Below are positions 8,654 to 17,787 of a stretch of 64,000 nt of DNA, piece after piece. The DNA is taken from positions 3,544,578-3,608,577 of the forward strand of contig NZ_CP073013.1 of assembly GCF_020694005.1 (NCBI RefSeq), in the 5' to 3' direction. This stretch comes from Marinomonas profundi. Its GTDB lineage: Bacteria > Pseudomonadota > Gammaproteobacteria > Pseudomonadales > Marinomonadaceae. The position numbers and the translations under genes are program-made. How positions within the stretch are numbered: position 1 is the first letter of the stretch; each line of letters starts with the position of its first letter. The notes under the pieces were generated by a model. The model had not been told where the DNA came from, searched no databases, and saw only the letters and a list, made by a program, of their open reading frames with translations.

Positions 8654-9547
8654 TTAAGACTTAAGCCAATCAATAAACGCGGAAACGGGTGCCGTGGGTG
8701 CCCGTTTTTTCGACACCACAATATAGTAGCCATTATCAGATTGCACCGCGAAATCTGACAGCGCGACCAGCACGCCGCTTTGAATAAAGTCATCCAATAG
8801 TGGTGACCAGCCAAGCCCCACCCCTTGACCAGAAATCGCAGCCTGGGCCAACAAAGTATAATTATCAAACTCCATCACAGATTCAGAGGGTTGCCATTGG
8901 GCACCCTGCTGCTGAAACAGCAATTCCCAATCCATCCATTTTTGCCCCATATCAGCATTTAACTTTAACAATGGCGCTTTTATCAAATCCGTTAGATTGG
9001 TAAAGCCAGAAAATTCATCCAATAGCTTTGGACTGCATACCGGATAAACCTGCTCAGGTAATAATTTTTCCGTCAAATAGCCTTGATATTGCCCTTCGCC
9101 AAATAAAATCGCCACGTCCGCTTCAATTGATACCAAATCCACTTCAGATTGAGAAGTTTGAATGCGGATATCAATGTCTTTATGTAGACGACGAAATTCT
9201 GGCAAGCGAGGCATGAGCCAAAAAGCGGCAAAAGCAAAATCCGTTGCGACAGTAATACGTTGGGACGTTGGTTTTTGTTTTATCTTTTGCATCACATTAC
9301 GCAAGTCTTGCAAACTCGACTGTGTCGTTTTTAGTAAAATATGCCCCGCATCCGTCAATACCACACCACGATAAATTCGCTCAAATAATGGTGCGCCAAG
9401 TGAAACCTCTAATGTCCGTATTTGCTGACTTACCGCCGGTTGTGTCGTGCCTAATTCGCGCGCGGCAGCAGTAAAGCTCAACAGCCTTGCGGCGGCCTCA
9501 AAAACGACAAGTGATTGCAATGGTGGCAACTCTGAGTTTATTAACAT
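8654..9547 (-). CDS. LysR-family regulator, choline-sulfate utilisation type
   Basis: This 297-residue LysR protein has a GcvA-like N-terminal HTH (FTAAARELGTTQPAVSQQIRTLE) and an effector domain with the ATDFAFAAFWLMPRLPEF segment. A defined LysR subgroup, the putative choline-sulfate utilisation transcription factor, sits divergently from betC in many proteobacteria. The divergent neighbour here is betC, so I assign that role by context and general resemblance. A palindrome overlaps its start codon, which suggests autoregulation. Confidence 0.82.
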   Translation of the reverse strand: MLINSELPPLQSLVVFEAAARLLSFTAAARELGTTQPAVSQQIRTLEVSLGAPLFERIYRGVVLTDAGHILLKTTQSSLQDLRNVMQKIKQKPTSQRITVATDFAFAAFWLMPRLPEFRRLHKDIDIRIQTSQSEVDLVSIEADVAILFGEGQYQGYLTEKLLPEQVYPVCSPKLLDEFSGFTNLTDLIKAPLLKLNADMGQKWMDWELLFQQQGAQWQPSESVMEFDNYTLLAQAAISGQGVGLGWSPLLDDFIQSGVLVALSDFAVQSDNGYYIVVSKKRAPTAPVSAFIDWLKS

Positions 9548-9560
9548 AAGTTAAACTTAT
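9546..9560. promoter_or_regulatory. 15-bp palindrome overlapping the LysR start, probable operator
   Basis: ATAAGTT-A-AACTTAT is a perfect dyad centred at 9553. It contains the LysR-type T-N11-A pattern (T at 9547, A at 9559). It overlaps the ATG of the divergent LysR gene and lies 118 bp upstream of betC, a plausible autorepression and activation site. Confidence 0.5.
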
Positions 9561-9677
9561 CCAATACATAAGATTTTAGTCAGTTTACAGCATCTTTTTC
9601 ATGGCGCAATGTAAGCAAAGCAGGGTTATTGCCACTCAATAAATCCTAACTTCAATGTTTATCCATTAGAGAAAATC

Positions 9678-11201
9678 ATGTCAAACAAACAACCTAACAT
9701 TCTTTTTATTATGGCCGATCAAATCGCAGCCTCTGCTTTGCCCATCTATGGGCACCCTGTTGTAAAAACCCCCAACCTGAGCAAACTCGCTGAAAGTGGC
9801 GTAGTCTTTGACTCGGCGTATTGCAACAGTCCGCTCTGTGCGCCCTCTAGATATGTACTAATGACAGGTCAGCTTCCTAGTAAAATTGGCGCTTATGACA
9901 ACGCCGCTGACCTAGCGGCGGACATTCCAACCTTTGCCCATTACTTGCGAGCACAAAACTACAAAACCGCACTCTCCGGTAAAATGCACTTTTGTGGCCC
10001 GGATCAACTGCATGGATTCGAAGAGCGCCTCACTACCGATATTTACCCTGCTGATTATGGCTGGTTTCCCAATTGGGATGACCTTAAAACGCGCCCTACC
10101 TGGTATCATAATATGTCGTCTGTTACTCAAGCAGGCCCCTGTATACGCAGCAATCAACTGGATTTTGACGACGAAGTCGTTTTCCACGCCCAGCGTTATC
10201 TATACGACTATGTACGACGCGAGCAGGATCGTCCATTTTGCCTTACCGTTTCCATGTCACACCCACACGACCCTTACGCAATACCGCAAGAATATTGGGA
10301 CAGATACCAAGAGGATGAAATAGATCCCCCTAAAATCACCATTAATAAAGAAGACCAAGACCCACACTCAGCACGATTACAAGAAGTTTATGCTTATCAC
10401 GATCAAGCACTAAGTGAGCAACAAGTTCGCAACGCTCGACGCGCTTACTACGGCGCCATTAGCTACGTAGACGACAAAATCGGCATGTTATTAAAAACAC
10501 TAGAAGAAACAGGCCTAGCCGATAATACCATTATTGTTTTTTCCGGCGATCATGGCGATATGCTCGGCGAACGCAACCTTTGGTATAAAATGTCGTTTTT
10601 TGAAGGGTCAGCTCGCGTCCCTATGATCGTTCACGCACCCCAACATTTTTCAGCTAAGCGCGTCAAAGAATCGGTTTCCACCATGGATCTATTACCCACT
10701 TTCCTTGAAATGGCGACGAACACCACAGACCATCATTATGCCATGCCCATACAAGGCAGAAGCCTAATGCCACATATTGAAGGCAACGCTGGCGGGCACG
10801 ACGAAGTAATCGGTGAGTATTTTGGTGAGGGCGCCATTGCCCCACTTTTAATGATACGCAGAGCACAATATAAATACGTCTATTGCGCAATCGATCCAGA
10901 GCAGTTATTTGACCTAGAAAATGACCCAGATGAGCTAATTAATCTAGCGACAAACCCAGATTATGCTGACCTATGCAAGGCTTTCAAACAGGAAGCGTTG
11001 GAGCGCTGGGATTCTGATGCAATGACCCAAGACGTTCTAATCAGCCAACGCCGACGTCGTTTAATTGTCAAAGCCATGAACAAAGGAAAAAAACTCGCAT
11101 GGGATCACCAACCTATCTTCGATAGCAGCGAAATGTACATGAGAAACCACATTGACCTAGACGATTTGGAAAGCCGATCTCGATTCCCTAAAATCGTATA
11201 A
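9678..11201 (+). CDS. betC: Choline-sulfatase BetC
   Basis: BetC hydrolyses choline-O-sulfate to choline and sulfate, supplying the osmoprotectant precursor choline and sulfur. At 507 residues it matches Sinorhizobium BetC (about 512). The sulfatase motif CAPSR is at 54-58, with Cys54 the formylglycine precursor. Metal ligands are visible in the N-terminal MADQ (Asp14, Gln15) and in the later SGDHGDMLGE segment. The C-terminal region is of the BetC type (RRRLIVKAMNKGKKLAWDHQP). It is divergent from its likely LysR regulator and 44 bp before the choline-binding protein gene. Confidence 0.95.
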   Translation: MSNKQPNILFIMADQIAASALPIYGHPVVKTPNLSKLAESGVVFDSAYCNSPLCAPSRYVLMTGQLPSKIGAYDNAADLAADIPTFAHYLRAQNYKTALSGKMHFCGPDQLHGFEERLTTDIYPADYGWFPNWDDLKTRPTWYHNMSSVTQAGPCIRSNQLDFDDEVVFHAQRYLYDYVRREQDRPFCLTVSMSHPHDPYAIPQEYWDRYQEDEIDPPKITINKEDQDPHSARLQEVYAYHDQALSEQQVRNARRAYYGAISYVDDKIGMLLKTLEETGLADNTIIVFSGDHGDMLGERNLWYKMSFFEGSARVPMIVHAPQHFSAKRVKESVSTMDLLPTFLEMATNTTDHHYAMPIQGRSLMPHIEGNAGGHDEVIGEYFGEGAIAPLLMIRRAQYKYVYCAIDPEQLFDLENDPDELINLATNPDYADLCKAFKQEALERWDSDAMTQDVLISQRRRRLIVKAMNKGKKLAWDHQPIFDSSEMYMRNHIDLDDLESRSRFPKIV

Positions 11202-11245
11202 CCAACAATACGCAAACAAAGACCAACACTTATAGGAGCACGCAA

Positions 11246-12190
11246 ATGACAGTATTTCCTTTTAATCAGAAAGGGCTCAAAGCCTTGGGGGTTACAAGCT
11301 TACTACTTAGTAGTAGCTTAGGGCTCGCTGCTGAACCAGAGCAATGTCAAAAAGTGACTTTTAGCGACCCGGGCTGGACGGATATTGGTGCCACCAATGG
11401 CATAGCAACAACCCTTTTAAACGCAATGGGATACGATACACAAGTCTATCTTCTAAGCGTCCCTGTCGGTTTTGAAAGCTTAAAAAATGGCGAAATAGAT
11501 GCCTTTATGGGCAACTGGATGCCGGCTCAATCGGCTTTTATTGATAAATACAAAGACAATATTGAGATCGTTCGCACCAACTTAGAAGGCGTAAAATTCA
11601 CCTTGGCTGTTCCAACCTATGTGTTTGACGCAGGCGTAAAAGATTTTTCCGACTTACAAAAATTTAGCAAAGACTTTCGTCAGCGCATATATGGCATTGA
11701 CGCAGGCGCGCCCGCCAACCAGAAACTACAAGATATGATAGACAGCAATGATTTTGGTCTAAAAGAGTGGAACCTTGTTGAGTCAGGCGAACAAGCTATG
11801 CTATCGCAAGTATCAAGAACCGTAAAACGAGACAACTTCATTGTTTTTCTCGCTTGGGAACCTCACCCAATGAACGTAAACTTTGATTTAAAATACTTAA
11901 CCGGTGGCGACGAATATTTCGGACCCAACTATGGCGGAGCAACCATCAGAACCTTGACCCGTAAAGACTATACAAATGAGTGTCCTAACGTTGGCAAGCT
12001 GCTCAGCAACCTTAAATTTAGCCTAACAATGGAAAACGAAATCATCGGCTCAAGTGAAAAGCCCGAACAAGCCGCAGAAAATTGGATCAAGGCTCACCCA
12101 GGCGTGCTAGACAACTGGCTCCAAGGGGTGACAACCTATAATGGAGAACCCGCATTGTCCGTGGTAAAAGGTCAACTTGGCCTCATGTAA
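11246..12190 (+). CDS. choX: Choline/betaine ABC transporter substrate-binding protein (ChoX-like)
   Basis: This 314-residue periplasmic protein begins with a signal peptide (hydrophobic core residues 11-27, cleavage near AAEPEQC). It has the aromatic-rich ligand-cage segments of ChoX/OpuAC proteins: DPGWTDIGATNG, MGNWMPAQ and FLAWEPHPMN. GGAG precedes the ATG. It is in a two-gene unit with betC and is followed by a terminator; no permease or ATPase gene accompanies it, so it must borrow a transporter encoded elsewhere. Specificity (choline versus choline sulfate or betaine) is inferred from context. Confidence 0.85.
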   Translation: MTVFPFNQKGLKALGVTSLLLSSSLGLAAEPEQCQKVTFSDPGWTDIGATNGIATTLLNAMGYDTQVYLLSVPVGFESLKNGEIDAFMGNWMPAQSAFIDKYKDNIEIVRTNLEGVKFTLAVPTYVFDAGVKDFSDLQKFSKDFRQRIYGIDAGAPANQKLQDMIDSNDFGLKEWNLVESGEQAMLSQVSRTVKRDNFIVFLAWEPHPMNVNFDLKYLTGGDEYFGPNYGGATIRTLTRKDYTNECPNVGKLLSNLKFSLTMENEIIGSSEKPEQAAENWIKAHPGVLDNWLQGVTTYNGEPALSVVKGQLGLM

Positions 12191-12208
12191 ACAAAATATT
12201 GAGCACAA

Positions 12209-12240
12209 AAAAACCGCATTCAACATGCGGTTTTTGTTTT
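12209..12240 (+). terminator. Rho-independent terminator after choX
   Basis: AAAAACCGCAT (12209-12219) pairs with ATGCGGTTTTT (12225-12235), loop TCAAC, then a further T run. It separates the betC-choX unit from the convergent queF gene and works in both orientations to some extent. Confidence 0.9.
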
Positions 12241-12251
12241 TTTTGATCACA

Positions 12252-13067
12252 CTACTGGCGTGTAAGACGATTATTCCCTAGCACCAGCGGGACTGAAGAA
12301 CGGTAAGGGTTGATGTCCAATCCTCCGCGCCTTACATAACGCGCATAAACCGTTAAGCTTTCTGGCTGACACTGACGCATGATGTCGATAAAAATACGCT
12401 CAACACATTGCTCATGAAAATCCGTATGCTCACGAAAAGAAATAACATACTTTAATAAGCTGTCATGGTGAATTTTAGGGCCTTTGTACTCAATAAAAAC
12501 CGCCCCCCAATCAGGTTGATTGGTAACAGGGCAATTGGATTTTAACAGGTGGCTCACCACACGCTCTTCGACAACCCCAACCGTCTTGTCCGTTGCCAAC
12601 AACCCCGCGTTAGGATGGTATTCCGACACATCCACATCCAATTCATCAATGCAGTAGTCTGGGGTCAAGACGACCAGCGACGCCATCGAATCAACATCCC
12701 GAATCATCACCGTCACAGCAGCACCCGCCGCGTTAGAAAGATCCTTCTCAAGGATGGCTTGCACTGCTTCCATAGAGTCATAACGCATTTGATTCAATGA
12801 ATTTAAATACAATTTAAACGATTTAGATTCAATAATATTAGGCGAATCACAGGGTAAACGAATCTCCGCCAAAGCAACAACTGGCTTTCCTTTCGCATTT
12901 AACCAAGACAACTCATACGCATTCCAAACATCTTCACCATAAAAGGGTAAGCGTTCGGACTCAATGCCCATTTCGGTCCATTTATCCACTCTTGCAATGG
13001 GGTAAAGCAACCCTGAATCGTACTCAGAAACATACTCTGTTTGCTGACCTAAGGGTAAAAAACCCAT
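12252..13067 (-). CDS. queF: NADPH-dependent 7-cyano-7-deazaguanine reductase QueF
   Basis: QueF reduces preQ0 to preQ1 in queuosine biosynthesis. This 271-residue protein is the long, two-domain (YqcD-like) type seen in E. coli. The ESKSF motif is at residues 80-84. The catalytic Cys179 and the acid Asp186 lie in SNCPVTNQPDWG. The C-terminal ends with YARYVRRGGLDINPYRS. GAGGAAG precedes the ATG. It follows the ABC-2 permease gene by 9 bp, so it is probably the last gene of that leftward operon. Confidence 0.96.
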   Translation of the reverse strand: MGFLPLGQQTEYVSEYDSGLLYPIARVDKWTEMGIESERLPFYGEDVWNAYELSWLNAKGKPVVALAEIRLPCDSPNIIESKSFKLYLNSLNQMRYDSMEAVQAILEKDLSNAAGAAVTVMIRDVDSMASLVVLTPDYCIDELDVDVSEYHPNAGLLATDKTVGVVEERVVSHLLKSNCPVTNQPDWGAVFIEYKGPKIHHDSLLKYVISFREHTDFHEQCVERIFIDIMRQCQPESLTVYARYVRRGGLDINPYRSSVPLVLGNNRLTRQ

Positions 13068-13076
13068 ATCACTTCC

Positions 13077-13850
13077 TCAACTTCTAATACCTTTGCCCTG
13101 ATTGAGCAAACGCAGACCAAAACCAAATAACACCACAATAAACACACAAACAATTACCAGCGCCCAATACACATTGATATCAGACACACCCAAAATACCG
13201 TAGCGAAACGCATTAACCATATAAAGAACAGGGTTTAAAAGCGAAACAGACTGCCAGAAGTCGGGTAATAAATCGATAGAATAAAACACCCCACCAAGAT
13301 ACGTTAGAGGCGTTAAAATGAATGTAGGGACAATAGAGACATCATCAAAGCTTCGAGCGTAAATGGCATTAACAAATCCCCCCAGCGAAAACATCACCGC
13401 CGTCAAACACACCACCAACACAGTCAAAAACAAGCTCTCCAGCGCTAAGTGCGTAAAAAACAACGACAGCACAGTAACAATCAAACCCACACACAAGCCT
13501 CGTGCCACACCGCCTAGTGTGTAACCCAGCAGAATCACCCAATTGGGTGTCGGCGATACCAGTAACTCTTGTACGCTGTGCTGAAACTTGGCCGAGAAAA
13601 AAGACGATGATACATTCGAATAGGCGTTGGTAATAATAGACATCATGATTAAACCAGGCACAATATATTGCATATAGCTAAAGCCCCCCATTTCGCCAAT
13701 TCGGTCACCAATCAAGTTACCAAATATAGCGAAATACAAGGTCATCGTAATGGCTGGTGGCAACAATGTTTGCGGCCAAATACGAGTAAAGCGACGAATT
13801 TCCCTGACTAAAATAGTATAAAACGCGACCCAAATTTCCGAATTTTTCAT
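13077..13850 (-). CDS. yadH: ABC-2 type exporter permease (YadH-like)
   Basis: This 257-residue membrane protein has six hydrophobic segments and the ABC-2 family layout: a cytoplasmic N-terminal part (FYTILVREIRRFTRIWPQTLLPP), the conserved YMQYIVPGLIMMSII, and FILTPLTYLGGVFYSIDLLP before the last helices. E. coli YadH is 256 residues. It is 4 bp downstream of the matching ATPase gene. The exported substrate is unknown. The pairing with queF parallels the Pseudomonas neighbourhood. Confidence 0.88.
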   Translation of the reverse strand: MKNSEIWVAFYTILVREIRRFTRIWPQTLLPPAITMTLYFAIFGNLIGDRIGEMGGFSYMQYIVPGLIMMSIITNAYSNVSSSFFSAKFQHSVQELLVSPTPNWVILLGYTLGGVARGLCVGLIVTVLSLFFTHLALESLFLTVLVVCLTAVMFSLGGFVNAIYARSFDDVSIVPTFILTPLTYLGGVFYSIDLLPDFWQSVSLLNPVLYMVNAFRYGILGVSDINVYWALVIVCVFIVVLFGFGLRLLNQGKGIRS

Positions 13851-13854
13851 CTGC

Positions 13855-14769
13855 TTAGCCTTTAATTAATTTAACGAAGAGCTCTTCAAGTCGATTGGAC
13901 TTATTACGCATACTGACCACATTGATAGCAATAGAATCTAGCGCCTTAAAAATCGCATTAATAGACTGCCCTTTAATGACCTCCACCTCTACCGTAGTAG
14001 CGTCTTTACTTACCGCAACACTAAAGCCCGGCAAAGACCAATCATCAGGCAATCGGGTATCCAGATCTAAAATAAAGGTTTCCTGATTCAGTGTTTTCAA
14101 CAAGGCTTTAACGCTGGTATTTTCGACAATTTCCCCAGCGTTGATAATGGCAATGTTACGACATAGCTGTTCCGCTTCTTCTAAATAATGCGTCGTCAAA
14201 ATAATCGTTGTACCTTGCTCATTTAACTTTTTGATGAACTCCCACATAGAACGACGCAGTTCAATGTCTACCCCAGCGGTTGGCTCGTCTAAAATAAGCA
14301 CTTCTGGCTCATGAATTAAGGCTCTTGCGATCATCAAACGACGCTTCATACCGCCAGACAACATTCGAGATTGATCATTCCGTTTATCCCAAAGATCCAA
14401 TTGCTTTAGGTATTTTTCCGCGCGCTCTTCGGCCACAGAACGACCGATGCCGTAAAACCCCGCTTGCGTTACCACCACGTTAAACACGGTTTCGAACACA
14501 TTAAAGTTAAACTCTTGCGGCACCACCCCTAAATATTGTTTGGCTTTGGCAAAATCTTTATCAATGTCCGTACCAAAAATAGACACCCGGCCCGATGTTT
14601 TATTCACCAACGAGCATAAAATGCCGATAGTGGTCGACTTACCGGCGCCATTAGGCCCCAGCAATGCAAAAAAATCGCCTTTTTCAACATTTAAATTGAT
14701 CCCTTTTAGCGCTTCAAATCCACCATCATAGCGTTTTTTAAGGTCACTAATTTCGATTGCATATGTCAT
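13855..14769 (-). CDS. yadG: ABC transporter ATPase (YadG-like)
   Basis: This 304-residue ATPase has Walker A GPNGAGKST (38-46), a LSGGMKRR signature, Walker B LILDEPTAGVD, and the TTHYLEEAE switch region, all of the drug/antibiotic ABC-2 exporter class. The C-terminal 80 residues form the small extra domain common in YadG proteins. It is the first gene of the leftward yadG-yadH-queF unit. It is divergent from the small gene at 14829. Confidence 0.9.
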   Translation of the reverse strand: MTYAIEISDLKKRYDGGFEALKGINLNVEKGDFFALLGPNGAGKSTTIGILCSLVNKTSGRVSIFGTDIDKDFAKAKQYLGVVPQEFNFNVFETVFNVVVTQAGFYGIGRSVAEERAEKYLKQLDLWDKRNDQSRMLSGGMKRRLMIARALIHEPEVLILDEPTAGVDIELRRSMWEFIKKLNEQGTTIILTTHYLEEAEQLCRNIAIINAGEIVENTSVKALLKTLNQETFILDLDTRLPDDWSLPGFSVAVSKDATTVEVEVIKGQSINAIFKALDSIAINVVSMRNKSNRLEELFVKLIKG

Positions 14770-14828
14770 AATTGAAACTCTCGTACGGCATGGCCGACTA
14801 ATAATTATTTACTTGAATAGGGTTTTAC

Positions 14829-15236
14829 GTGGAATCACGCACACAATACATACTTGATGCTTTTTCTGATCTGCGCCAGCGAATTGCAGAACATGCACCA
14901 TTCAACCAGCCAGACTTAGCAGAAGAAGAACTGGATTTTTTAACAAAATGGGATGAGCTGACGAGCAATATCCAGAAAAATACCCATGACTATACTTTTG
15001 ATGCCCAAGAAATATTATCGCGCTTCATTCGTTGCTATGCGAACCTAGTTCCTTTAATAAAACGAGAACTGCTGTGGTTCGTCGGGGGAGAGTGCTTACA
15101 CTTTTTAGGTGACGAAGAAATCGCCCTTTACCAACAGCTAGAAGATCGTTTGTATGAACTAGATAGCCGCAACGAAACGTACGATATAACAAAAGAAATC
15201 AGCACGCTACGCGGCATATCAACACAAATTCATTAA
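14829..15236 (+). CDS. Conserved hypothetical protein, PA2817-like
   Basis: This 135-residue acidic, mostly helical protein has no membrane segment or recognised catalytic motif. It contains a conserved-looking LLWFVGGECLHFLGDEEI core. The sequence and its place beside a YadGH transporter and queF recall the small Pseudomonas PA2817 family, which is located near the same genes in P. aeruginosa; that identification is from memory and moderately certain. Function is unknown. Translation seems to start at a GTG (14829); GGGTTTTAC upstream is a weak ribosome site. Confidence 0.6.
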   Translation: MESRTQYILDAFSDLRQRIAEHAPFNQPDLAEEELDFLTKWDELTSNIQKNTHDYTFDAQEILSRFIRCYANLVPLIKRELLWFVGGECLHFLGDEEIALYQQLEDRLYELDSRNETYDITKEISTLRGISTQIH

Positions 15237-15253
15237 TCATGAGCAAAACACAA

Positions 15254-15283
15254 CAAGTGGGCGGCACTGAGTCCGCCCACTTG
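15254..15283. terminator. Bidirectional hairpin terminator between convergent genes
   Basis: CAAGTGGGCGG (15254-15264) pairs perfectly with CCGCCCACTTG (15273-15283) around an 8-nt loop. It sits between the PA2817-like gene and the end of fabF. On the minus strand it is followed by a T-rich stretch, so it is likely the end of the fatty-acid operon. Confidence 0.75.
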
Positions 15284-15286
15284 CCT

Positions 15287-16528
15287 TTAAGGCATTTTCT
15301 TAAAAACAAGTGTTCCGTTCGTCCCGCCAAACCCAAAAGAGTTATTCAGCACAACCTCTATTTTACGCTTTTGCGGCGTACCCGGAATATAGTTTAAATC
15401 ACAGCCTTCGCCTTGCTCTTCTAGGTTTATCGTCGGTGGCGCCACTTGATCTCGAATCGCCAAGATCGAAAAAATGGACTCAACCGCACCAGAAGCCCCC
15501 AATAAATGCCCTATCATCGACTTAGTTGAACTGATTGCCACGTCAGAGGCATCGTCTCCCATCAGAGACTTCACTGCTTGCGTTTCGGCCAAATCGCCAG
15601 CAGGCGTCGACGTACCATGAGCATTTATATAATCAATGTCTAAAGGGGTCAGCTTGGCATCCTTTAGAGCGGCACGCATGGCAGACGCCGCGCCTTCGCC
15701 ATCTTCCGGTGGAGCCGTCATGTGGTGCGCATCATCACTCATACCAAACCCCACAAGCTCAGCGTATATTTTCGCACCTCGAGCCACTGCGTGCTCATAT
15801 TCTTCCAGCACCAAAATACCCGCACCATCGCCCATCACAAAACCATCGCGGTCTTTATCCCAAGGGCGACTGGCTGTTTTATAATCATCATTACGAGTAG
15901 ACAAGGCCCGAGCCGCCCCAAAACCACCAATACCCAGTGGCGTAATGGCCATCTCAGCACCGCCAGCAATCATCACATCGGCATCACCGTAGGCAATCAT
16001 TCGGCCCGCCATGCCAATATTATGCGTCCCTGTTGTACAGGCGGTGACAATGGAAATATTAGGGCCTTTAAAGCCAAAACGAATGGCAACATGACCAGAA
16101 ATCATATTAATAATCGCGCCTGGTACAAAAAAAGGAGAAATACGTTTTGGACCGGATTCATTCAATAGCTCTAGGTTTTTTTCAATCATTGGCAAACCGC
16201 CAATACCAGAACCAATCGCACAACCAACGCGATTTAAATCGGCAGTCTCTGCATTTAAATTTGCATCCTCTAACGCCTGCACGGCCGCGGCGATACCATA
16301 TTGAATGAAAAGATCCATTTTGCGGGCCTCTTTCACGCTCATATATTGAGTCGCATCAAAGCCATTTACCTGTGCCGCAAAACGAGTGGAAAACTGGCTA
16401 GCATCAAAAGAGGTGATCTCCGAAACACCGCTCTTACCTTCCAGTATGTTATCCCACGTATCTTTCACATTATTGCCAAGGGGTGTCACCATTCCCATAC
16501 CTGTGACTACAACCCGACGACGAGACAT
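15287..16528 (-). CDS. fabF: Beta-ketoacyl-ACP synthase II
   Basis: FabF extends acyl-ACP chains by decarboxylative condensation with malonyl-ACP. The Cys-His-His triad is visible: Cys164 in TACTTGT, His in [11 protein letters not shown] and His in [12 protein letters not shown]. Length is 413 (E. coli 413) when started at the ATG at 16528, which has GGAGGAA upstream; the frame's earlier start would add seven residues. It follows acpP after 104 bp that include a hairpin, and ends the fab cluster. Confidence 0.96.
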   Translation of the reverse strand: MSRRRVVVTGMGMVTPLGNNVKDTWDNILEGKSGVSEITSFDASQFSTRFAAQVNGFDATQYMSVKEARKMDLFIQYGIAAAVQALEDANLNAETADLNRVGCAIGSGIGGLPMIEKNLELLNESGPKRISPFFVPGAIINMISGHVAIRFGFKGPNISIVTACTTGTHNIGMAGRMIAYGDADVMIAGGAEMAITPLGIGGFGAARALSTRNDDYKTASRPWDKDRDGFVMGDGAGILVLEEYEHAVARGAKIYAELVGFGMSDDAHHMTAPPEDGEGAASAMRAALKDAKLTPLDIDYINAHGTSTPAGDLAETQAVKSLMGDDASDVAISSTKSMIGHLLGASGAVESIFSILAIRDQVAPPTINLEEQGEGCDLNYIPGTPQKRKIEVVLNNSFGFGGTNGTLVFKKMP

Positions 16529-16575
16529 AAGATTCCTCCAGTCATTCACCCTTAACCATCATGGGCTATTAATAA

Positions 16576-16609
16576 GAAAAGCCGCTGTAACGAATACAAG
16601 CGGCTTTTC
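16576..16609 (-). terminator. Hairpin between acpP and fabF (attenuator or partial terminator)
   Basis: GAAAAGCCGC (16576-16585) pairs with GCGGCTTTTC (16600-16609), extended by TGTA/TACA inside. On the minus strand it is followed by CTTATT. It would lower fabF transcription relative to acpP, which must be made in large amounts. Confidence 0.7.
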
Positions 16610-16632
16610 GGGAAACTCATTTCACCAATGTA

Positions 16633-16866
16633 TTACAAGTTAGCGTTTATGTAATCGTTCGCTGCTTGTACAGTAGTGATTTTCTCTGCTTCTTCATCAG
16701 GAATTTCAGTATCAAATTCCTCTTCAAGAGCCATTACTAGCTCAACAGTATCTAGGGAATCGGCACCTAGGTCATCAACAAAAGATGCTGAAGCAACAAC
16801 ATCTTCTTCTTTAACGCCTAGTTGTTCACAAACGATTTTTTTAACGCGTTCTTCAATGCTACTCAT
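16633..16866 (-). CDS. acpP: Acyl carrier protein
   Basis: This 77-residue acidic protein carries acyl chains during fatty-acid synthesis. Ser37 in the [16 protein letters not shown] block receives the phosphopantetheine. Size and sequence are typical (E. coli AcpP 78). It lies between fabG and fabF as in most gammaproteobacteria. The 132-bp gap upstream probably holds its own promoter, since AcpP is needed in excess. Confidence 0.98.
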   Translation of the reverse strand: MSSIEERVKKIVCEQLGVKEEDVVASASFVDDLGADSLDTVELVMALEEEFDTEIPDEEAEKITTVQAANDYINANL

Positions 16867-16998
16867 TAGAAGTTCCTACTCTACTCATTAACAGCTCAGT
16901 GTGAGCATATTATAAAAATTCGATCACCTAAAAGGCGTGATTCTCGACATGAACCGGAGACGTATTTTCGTTGAATTAAACATAAAATTCAACTCAAA

Positions 16999-17733
16999 TT
17001 ACGACATATACATACCGCCATTGACATGTAATGTCTCACCGGTGATGTAAGCGGCGCCATTTGACGCCAAAAACGCGACAGCTGCCGCAATTTCTTCGGG
17101 TTGACCAAGACGTGATGAAGGCACTTTTTCGACCAATTTAGCCTTATGCTCTTCAGGCAACACCTTAGTCATATCTGTTTCGATAAACCCTGGGGCAACA
17201 CAGTTGACCGTAATTCCACGAGACGCAATCTCTGCCGCCAAAGAACGACTAAATCCTTCTAGACCGGCTTTTGCCGCGGAATAATTGGTTTGTCCACCAT
17301 TCCCCATAGAGCCAACGACTGAACTAATGCTAATAACACGACCGAATTTTGCTTTGGTCATGCCACGTAAGCAAGCTTTTGTGACACGAAAGACCGAGGT
17401 AAGGTTAGTATTAATCACCTGACCCCATTCATCTTCCTTCATGCGCATCATAAGGTTATCACGAGTAATACCGGCATTATTAACCAAAATAGTTGGCGCA
17501 CCAAATTCCGCTGTAATTTCCTTCACAACAGCATCAACGGATTCGCTTGATGATACATCCAGCACCCAGCCTTTGCCATTCGTCCCTAAATATTCACCGA
17601 TACTTTGCGCACCCGACTCACTGGTCGCTGTACCGATAACCGTTGCGCCCTGCTCAACCAAAGCAACAGCAATTGCTTTGCCTATACCGCGAGTAGCGCC
17701 CGTTACCAGTGCGATTTTTCCTTCAAGACTCAT
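16999..17733 (-). CDS. fabG: 3-oxoacyl-ACP reductase
   Basis: FabG reduces beta-ketoacyl-ACP with NADPH. It is a 244-residue short-chain dehydrogenase with the cofactor motif TGATRGIG, NNAG at residues 85-88, and the Ser138-Tyr151-Lys155 triad (YSAAK), identical in spacing to E. coli FabG (244). I start at the ATG at 17733 (MSLEGKIALVTG), with GGAG 7 nt upstream; the longer frame adds five residues. It is third in the plsX-fabD-fabG-acpP-fabF run. Confidence 0.96.
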   Translation of the reverse strand: MSLEGKIALVTGATRGIGKAIAVALVEQGATVIGTATSESGAQSIGEYLGTNGKGWVLDVSSSESVDAVVKEITAEFGAPTILVNNAGITRDNLMMRMKEDEWGQVINTNLTSVFRVTKACLRGMTKAKFGRVISISSVVGSMGNGGQTNYSAAKAGLEGFSRSLAAEIASRGITVNCVAPGFIETDMTKVLPEEHKAKLVEKVPSSRLGQPEEIAAAVAFLASNGAAYITGETLHVNGGMYMS

Positions 17734-17787
17734 GCTTGTCTCCAACAATGTATTTTGAACCGTTTATTTCGAACCTATAATAAAACT

